From: Apostichopus japonicus
Lineage: Eukaryota; Echinodermata; Holothuroidea; Aspidochirotida; Stichopodidae
Direction of reading: 5' to 3'
Length of the DNA stretch: 64,000 bases
Assembly (NCBI RefSeq): GCF_037975245.1
Contig: NC_092568.1
Coordinates: 26,594,501 to 26,658,500, forward strand
A program made the position numbers and the translations under genes. The notes under the pieces were generated by a model. That model was not told the DNA's origin and did not search any database. It saw only the letters and a list, made by a program, of their open reading frames with translations. How positions within the stretch are numbered: position 1 is the stretch's first letter; each line of letters begins with the position of its first letter. Shown here one piece after another: positions 59,401 through 64,000 of this stretch.

Positions 59401-62400
59401 CATTATCAATCACTCTTCATCTTATATTTTATGTGACATCTCCCTATTATGTCTCCAATAGAAGAGTCTAGTTTGAGAAAGAAGCTCAAGGCTATTTCTC
59501 CTATGTATAAAAGTTAGAGGACCTGATGTTTCGATCCTAGTAGCATCTTCTCCAGAGACGAAGTGGGCCTATGATTGAAACACCAAACCCTCAAACTTAA
59601 TACAATTAACTACATACATTAGCAGTCTGCTCAACTGTTGATAATTCTCCAAGTTTAATAACAGGTGGTTTGAAAGTCCTGATTAAAACATACACTTTGA
59701 GGGGACAATCCTCATGTAAAATGCTCCTGAGATCAAGTTAAAATACTTCCAAATAAAATGTTATCAGCTTGGTTGTGCAGCTGGTATCATTGAATTACAT
59801 AAATTAGTATGCAATTTACTTTTTAATGTTTAAGTTTACCTTCACTGGAAGTGTACATGTCCTTAGAATATCACATATCAATGTATATTATGCTTGGCCT
59901 TACTTCAACTATTTATACTGTAATGCTGTAACATATATCAAATACTTGAAGTAGCTGCTTAGGTTTCAATGCAACATTTATATATAGTATACAGAGTTAC
60001 TATTCCCTATTATGCTTGGCTTACTTCAACTGTATAATGCTGTAACATACATCAAATACTTGAAGTAGCTGCTTAGGTTTCAATGCAACATATATATATA
60101 GTATACAGAGTTACTATTCCCTATTATGCTTGGCTTACTTCAACTGTATAATGCTGTAACATACAACAAATACTTGAAGTAGCTGCTTAGGTTTCAATGC
60201 AACATATATATATAGTATCCAGAGTTACTATTCCCTATTATGCTTGGCTTACTTCAACTGTATAATGCTGCAACATACATCAAATACTTGAGGTAGCTGC
60301 TTAGGTTTCATTGCTACATATATAGTATACATTACTATGTCCTATTATGCTTGGCTTACTTCAACTGTATAATGCTGCAACATACATCAAATACTTGAAG
60401 TAGCTGCTTAGGTTTCATTGCTACATATATAGTATACAGAGTTACTATTCCCTATTATGCTTGGCCTTACAGTCAACTGTATAATGCTGCAACATACATC
60501 AAATACTTGAAGTAGCTGCTTAGGTTTCATTGCTGCATATATAGTATACATTACTATGTCCTATTATGCTTGGCCATACAGTCAACTGTATAATGCTGCA
60601 ACATACATCAAATACTTGAAGTAGCTGCTTAGGTTTCATTGCTGCATATATAGTATACAGAGTTACTACAGTATGTCCTATTATGCTTGGCCTTACAGTC
60701 AACTGTATAATGCTGCAACATACATCAAATACTTGAAGTAGCTGCTTAGGTTTCAATGCAACATATATATATATAGTATACAGAGTTACTATTTCCTATT
60801 ATGCTTGGCTTACTTCAACTGTATAATGCTGTAACATACATCAAATACTTGAAGTAGCTGCTTAGGTTTCAATGCAACATATATATATAGTATACAGAGT
60901 TACTATTCCCTATAATGCTTGGCTTACTTCAACTGTATAATGCTGCAACATACATCAAATACTTGAAGTAGCTGCTTAGGTTTCAATGCAACATATAGTA
61001 TACAGAGTTACTATTCCCTATTATGCTTGGCTTACTTCAACTGTATAATGCTGCAACATACATCAAATACTTGAAGTAGCTGCTTAGGTTTCATTGCTAC
61101 ATATATAGTATACATTACTATGTCCTATTATGCTTGGCCATACAGTCAACTGTATAATGCTGCAACATACATCAAATACTTGAAGTAGCTGCTTAGGTTT
61201 CAATGCAACATATATATATAGTATACAGAGTTACTATTTCCTATTATGCTTGGCTTACTTTAACTGTATAATGCTGCAACATACATCAAATACTTGAAGT
61301 AGCTGCTTAGGTTTCATTGCTACATATATAGTATACAGAGTTACTATTCCCTATTATGCTTGGCCTTACAGTCAACTGTATAATGCTGCAACATACATCA
61401 AATACTTGAAGTAGCTGCTTAGGTTTCATTGCTGCATATATAGTATACATTACTATGTCCTATTATGCTTGGCCATACAGTCAACTGTATAATGCTGCAA
61501 CATACATCAAATACTTGAAGTAGCTGCTTAGGTTTCATTGCTGCATATATAGTATACAGAGTTACTACAGTATGTCCTATTATGCTTGGCCTTACAGTCA
61601 ACTGTATAATGCTGCAACATACATCAAATACTTGAAGTAGCTGCTTAGGTTTCAATGCAACATATATATATATAGTATACAGAGTTACTATTTCCTATTA
61701 TGCTTGGCTTACTTCAACTGTATAATGCTGTAACATACATCAAATACTTGAAGTAGCTGCTTAGGTTTCAATGCAACATATATATATAGTATACAGAGTT
61801 ACTATTCCCTATAATGCTTGGCTTACTTCAACTGTATAATGCTGCAACATACATCAAATACTTGAAGTAGCTGCTTAGGTTTCAATGCAACATATAGTAT
61901 ACAGAGTTACTATTCCCTATTATGCTTGGCTTACTTCAACTGTATAATGCTGCAACATACATCAAATACTTGAAGTAGCTGCTTAGGTTTCATTGCTACA
62001 TATATAGTATACATTACTATGTCCTATTATGCTTGGCCATACAGTCAACTGTATAATGCTGCAACATACATCAAATACTTGAAGTAGCTGCTTAGGTTTC
62101 AATGCAACATATATATATAGTATACAGAGTTACTATTTCCTATTATGCTTGGCTTACTTTAACTGTATAATGCTGCAACATACATCAAATACTTGAAGTA
62201 GCTGCTTAGGTTTCATTGCTACCTATATAGCATACATTACTATCCTATTATGCCTGGCCATACAGTCAACTGTATAATGCTGCAACATACATCAAATACT
62301 TTAAGTAGCTGCTTAGGTTTCATTGCTACATATATAGTATACAGAGTTATTATGTCCTATTATGCTTGGCCTTACAGTCAACTGTATATTTTAATGCTGG

Positions 62401-63543
62401 AACATACATCAAATACTTGGAAGAGCTGCTTAGGTTTCATTGCTGCATATATAGTATACAGCGTTACCACAGTATGTCCTATTATGCTTGGCCTTACAGT
62501 CAACTGTATAATGCTGCAACATACATCAAATACTTGAAGTAGCTGCTTACAGTTGGTTTCATTGCTACATATATAGTATACAGAGTTAATATGTCCTAGT
62601 ATGTTTGGCATTACGTCAACTGTATAATGCTGCAACACACATCAAATACTTGAAGTAGCTGCTTAGGTTACATTGCTACATATATAGTATACAGAGTTAC
62701 TATGTCCTATTATGCTTGGCCTTACAGACAACTGTATACTGTAATGCTGCAACATATATCAATACTTGGTAGCTGCTTAGGTTTCATTGCTACATATATA
62801 GTATACAGAGTTACTGTGTCCCAGTATGCTTGGCCTTACAGTCAACTGTATATTTTAATGCTGCAACATACATCAAATACTTGGAGGAGCTGCTTAGGTT
62901 TCATTGCTACATATATAGTATACAGAGTTACTATGTCCTATTATGCTTGGCCTTACTTCAACTGTATACTGTAATGCTGCAACATATATCAATACTTGGT
63001 AGCTGCTTAGGTTTCATTGCTACATATATAGTATACAGATTACTGTGTCCCAGTATGCTTGGCCTTACAGACAACTGTATAATGCTGTATATACAGAACT
63101 AGTAGTGTACTACATCATCAGCAATATCAATAGTCAAGTTTGAACACATCACACATGGATTGAGTCCACTATAGAAAAGTGCATTTCTCCTTTGTGCTTC
63201 ATGTGAATTAATAAAAGACTACACTACATTCATAATTGTTTGACACTTGAGCATCAGTATAGAAGACGGGATCAACATATTTATTTCATCTTTAGTTGGA
63301 TGTGAACTAAAAAAAAAAAATCTATGCACAAAACCAGCTAAAATATTATTTGATGTAATGAAAATTAAAAATATCAAGGGACCCTGGCAGATTTATTAGT
63401 TACCACACACAGAGATATGTTAACAGTTTTAAAAAATGAAACAAAACTCTCATAACAACTAAAACGAAGAGCTGATTTCTCACCTGCCAAGTATTTCCAG
63501 AAGTTCACCAATGCCATTAAAGTGTTCTGTTTCATAGATAAAC
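32105..63543 (-). CDS. PPP2R5E: PP2A B56-family regulatory subunit (alpha/beta/epsilon group), last 8 coding exons
   Basis: B56 subunits bind the PP2A scaffold-catalytic core and recruit substrates through LxxIxE motifs, setting phosphatase specificity. Eight exons give 246 residues to the stop codon; the family is about 470-500 aa, so the N-terminal half lies off the right edge. Seen: [133 protein letters not shown]. The YRISKEHWN and [15 protein letters not shown] blocks separate the alpha/beta/epsilon group from gamma/delta. Features of both alpha and epsilon are present, so this is probably the single pre-duplication orthologue. All introns are GT-AG in consistent phase. One intron is 12.9 kb. 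Confidence 0.94.
32862..33020. repeat. About 41-bp tandem repeat, 4 copies
   Basis: Four diverged copies carrying (t)ttctggttatgt/tactggttatgtttaag at about 32868, 32909, 32950 and 32990. They lie just downstream (in the gene sense) of the 33116-33217 exon. Confidence 0.8.
33116..33217 (-). CDS. PPP2R5E: PPP2R5E-like exon
   Basis: Encodes [20 protein letters not shown] then [13 protein letters not shown]. Acceptor ctacag, donor GTAAGT. Phase 2 in and 2 out. Confidence 0.95.
34166..34214 (+). mobile_element. Truncated SINE 3' tail
   Basis: cgcgagttcctgtttgcagg, aggatctaatatacatacat matches the tail of the SINE at 6434-6682 in the opposite orientation. Only the 3' end is present. Just upstream, ctttccactacat is repeated three times (34106-34165). 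Confidence 0.7.
34932..35059 (-). CDS. PPP2R5E: PPP2R5E-like exon
   Basis: Encodes [20 protein letters not shown] then [12 protein letters not shown], the most conserved B56 stretch. Acceptor ttacag, donor GTGAGT. Phase 0 in, 2 out. Confidence 0.96.
35641..38111. mobile_element. Harbinger-like element, 2.47 kb, TTA target duplication
   Basis: The left end GGGAAGCCTCGCAAATCTAA, continuing CCGCC, recurs as its reverse complement at 38087-38111. The similarity runs about 41 bp and includes a CCGGGCCGG block. A further taatgagcacagc match lies just inside (35763-35776, and inverted near 38050). The flanks are TTA on both sides (35638-35640 and 38112-38114), the PIF/Harbinger target preference (TWA). 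No transposase open frame is evident. It lies in the intron between the 39703 and 35059 exons of the PP2A subunit gene. Confidence 0.8.
36278..36360. repeat. Second copy of the 12.2-kb dispersed repeat
   Basis: gcgacacaaattcaacgaat, aaacagatgg ... gttaggctgccatgtggtta matches 12174-12260. It lies inside the 2.47-kb Harbinger-like element. Confidence 0.65.
39703..39822 (-). CDS. PPP2R5E: PPP2R5E-like exon
   Basis: Encodes [20 protein letters not shown] then [20 protein letters not shown], 40 codons, phase 0 at both ends. Acceptor aaacag, donor GTCTGT. Its first bases and acceptor are copied 72 bp upstream in the intron (see the repeat at 39806-39965). Confidence 0.95.
39806..39965. repeat. 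72-bp tandem repeat overlapping an exon boundary
   Basis: Units start tcaccaaggaacat at 39806, 39878 and 39950 (period 72, about 2.2 copies). The first unit includes the first 17 coding bases and the acceptor of the 39703-39822 exon. The second unit repeats that acceptor at 39894. Confidence 0.9.
41168..41393. repeat. Direct repeat pair in PP2A-subunit intron
   Basis: agtttgaacgagacagccat, caacttacaacaaattgctg at 41169-41210 recurs at 41353-41392. The DNA between them (41217-41345) also resembles 42177-42330, so this intron has been duplicated locally more than once. Confidence 0.75.
41454..41935. repeat. 247-bp tandem duplication
   Basis: Copies at 41454-41700 and 41701-41935, starting cattgcaattaatttttttt and ending ttcgtttctttgagga. 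They are nearly identical, with only a few differences, so the duplication is recent. Confidence 0.92.
42102..42152 (-). CDS. PPP2R5E: PPP2R5E-like exon (51 nt)
   Basis: Encodes [17 protein letters not shown], 17 codons, phase 0 at both ends. Acceptor ccatag, donor GTGAGT. Confidence 0.95.
44522..44575 (-). CDS. PPP2R5E: PPP2R5E-like exon (54 nt)
   Basis: Encodes [18 protein letters not shown], 18 codons, phase 0 at both ends. Acceptor cttatag, donor GTAAGT. Confidence 0.95.
44795..44840. repeat. (AT)23 microsatellite
   Basis: An uninterrupted run of 23 AT units in a PP2A-subunit intron, about 220 bp upstream (in the gene sense) of the 44522-44575 exon. Confidence 0.97.
50450..50558 (-). 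CDS. PPP2R5E: PPP2R5E-like exon
   Basis: Encodes [20 protein letters not shown] then [16 protein letters not shown], a B56 HEAT-repeat segment near the substrate-motif pocket. Acceptor ttcacag, donor GTGAGA. Phase 2 in, 0 out. Confidence 0.95.
53349..53445. repeat. (AT)n-rich microsatellite with ATCT/GCCTGT interruptions
   Basis: Alternating AT, interrupted by atatatct and by two tgcctgtatatatat units. It explains the odd 137-codon open frame that runs through it. Confidence 0.93.
54181..54620. repeat. About 200-bp tandem repeat, 2+ copies
   Basis: The anchor gcactgctcc occurs at 54201, 54402 and 54610. Between anchors, ttttgatactagaacaggat, tcaaatccaagtttagctaa and atgctcattc.gcgagtata recur. 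Confidence 0.85.
58143..58700. repeat. About 190-bp tandem repeat, 3 copies
   Basis: Units start gtcttcaagaatcacac at 58143, 58330 and 58528. They share a ttacaatgatattttag core and a cactagagctgt/caaggattaaca end. The copies have diverged noticeably. Confidence 0.88.
59509..59566. repeat. Second copy of the 17.4-kb repeat
   Basis: acctgatgtttcgatcctag, tagcatcttctccagagac matches 17411-17467 with scattered changes. Confidence 0.62.
59885..63090. repeat. Satellite, about 28 tandem copies of a 105-118 bp monomer
   Basis: Each monomer contains tattatgcttggc, caactgtataatgctg, aacatacatcaaatacttga, agtagctgcttaggtttca and an atatatagtataca segment. I count 28 copies of the gctgcttagg anchor from about 59950 to 63005, followed by a partial unit. 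Two monomer subtypes alternate (cttacttcaactg and cttacagtcaactg). The edges, especially after 62230, are more diverged than the middle. Confidence 0.95.
60421..62218. repeat. Higher-order duplication of 899 bp inside the satellite
   Basis: The block at 60421-61319 is repeated at 61320-62218 with the same order of monomer subtypes, 8 monomers per block. By eye the copies look almost identical, including a 78-codon chance frame that translates the same in both. Confidence 0.9.
63484..63543 (-). CDS. PPP2R5E: PPP2R5E-like, first exon in window
   Basis: Encodes (R)[19 protein letters not shown], matching B56 [20 protein letters not shown]. Acceptor ttattag, donor GTGAGA. Phase 2 in and 2 out. 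The upstream exons are beyond 64000. Confidence 0.93.
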
Positions 63544-64000
63544 CTAATAAGAGCAAAAGAAGTGAAGAATATAAGAGGGAGGATTCAACACTGCCAGTAC
63601 TGTACGTCAGGCAGAAACATACATGCACAACAGACACATACGGGCTAAGCTCTTTAATAATGCCTAGCCTTTGCAATGTAGCAGGCAAGTACAAGTGTGA
63701 GGATGAGATAAAAGAGAGTATCATATTAAAAGAAGCAGGAAAAAATCACCATTCATTTCCAATGTTTCACTAAAGTAGAATCTAACAGGGTAGGGGTAGT
63801 GTGAAACCCCGACTTGGACCCCCACCTCCCTCTGGGTAGGGATTGATCATTCCTGCTGGGGGAAGTGTTAATACTAACACAAACTGCATCACATACAGTA
63901 TCACAAAACAAATTGACATGGCTGTAAAACAGCATCATTTTGCATCTAAGCACCCTTAGTTATGCAACAATAGACTCCTCCCCCATGACAATGTTCAATG

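Larger units (their letters stand above)
50559..63483. other. 12.9-kb intron of the PP2A-subunit gene
   Basis: I found no exon here on either strand. Contents: a single MITE-like end at 50764-50783, microsatellites at 53.35 kb, tandem repeats at 54.2 and 58.1 kb, a repeat fragment at 59.5 kb and the satellite at 59.88-63.1 kb. The rest is AT-rich sequence without recognisable structure. Confidence 0.7.

Noticed and set aside
60520-61655. Two identical 78-codon frames
   Set aside because: They are chance frames through satellite monomers; identity reflects the 899-bp duplication, not protein selection.
63374-63724. 116-codon minus-strand open frame overlapping a PP2A-subunit exon
   Set aside because: The true exon at 63484-63543 is in another frame with good splice sites; this frame is its shadow.

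Overview
This is an intron-rich, AT-rich animal nuclear DNA window. It contains no bacterial-style gene clusters. Three conserved eukaryotic genes can be rebuilt exon by exon, and their splice phases agree at every junction. The repeat content (hAT-, Harbinger- and TTAA-type non-autonomous elements, a tRNA-derived SINE, a 112-bp satellite, many G/C homopolymer runs) and the protein sequences suggest a marine invertebrate deuterostome. An echinoderm, possibly a sea cucumber, is my best guess, but the species is not proven.

Layout. (1) Positions 1-14960, minus strand: the N-terminal half of the chromatin remodeller ATPase INO80, 16 coding exons, from the start codon to ATPase motif III and slightly beyond. 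The 3' half lies off the left edge. (2) Positions 14961-16770: the head-to-head spacer between INO80 and TMX1, probably a shared promoter region. (3) Positions 16771-21920, plus strand: a complete 6-exon TMX1-type ER transmembrane thioredoxin (282 aa, active site CPAC). (4) Positions 21921-32104: a gene-free convergent region holding both 3' ends, a four-module 150-bp repeat with DR1-like motifs, and a TTAA-flanked MITE. (5) Positions 32105-63543, minus strand: the last 8 coding exons of a PP2A B56-type regulatory subunit of the alpha/beta/epsilon group (PPP2R5E-like), spread over more than 31 kb. The 5' exons lie off the right edge.

The three genes do not form one pathway: one acts in nuclear chromatin remodelling, one in ER redox folding, one in phosphatase targeting. 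Human TMX1 and PPP2R5E are both on 14q, so this adjacency may reflect old linkage.

The least ordinary parts are in introns. INO80 intron 3 carries a three-level nested transposon. The outer hAT-like element has an exact 8-bp target duplication. A second hAT-like element inside it also has an exact 8-bp duplication, and a third small element lies inside the second. PPP2R5E introns carry a 2.47-kb Harbinger-like element with TTA duplications, a 72-bp duplication that copies an exon's splice acceptor, and a roughly 28-copy satellite with an 899-bp higher-order duplication. I found no new enzyme system, CRISPR array or operon.
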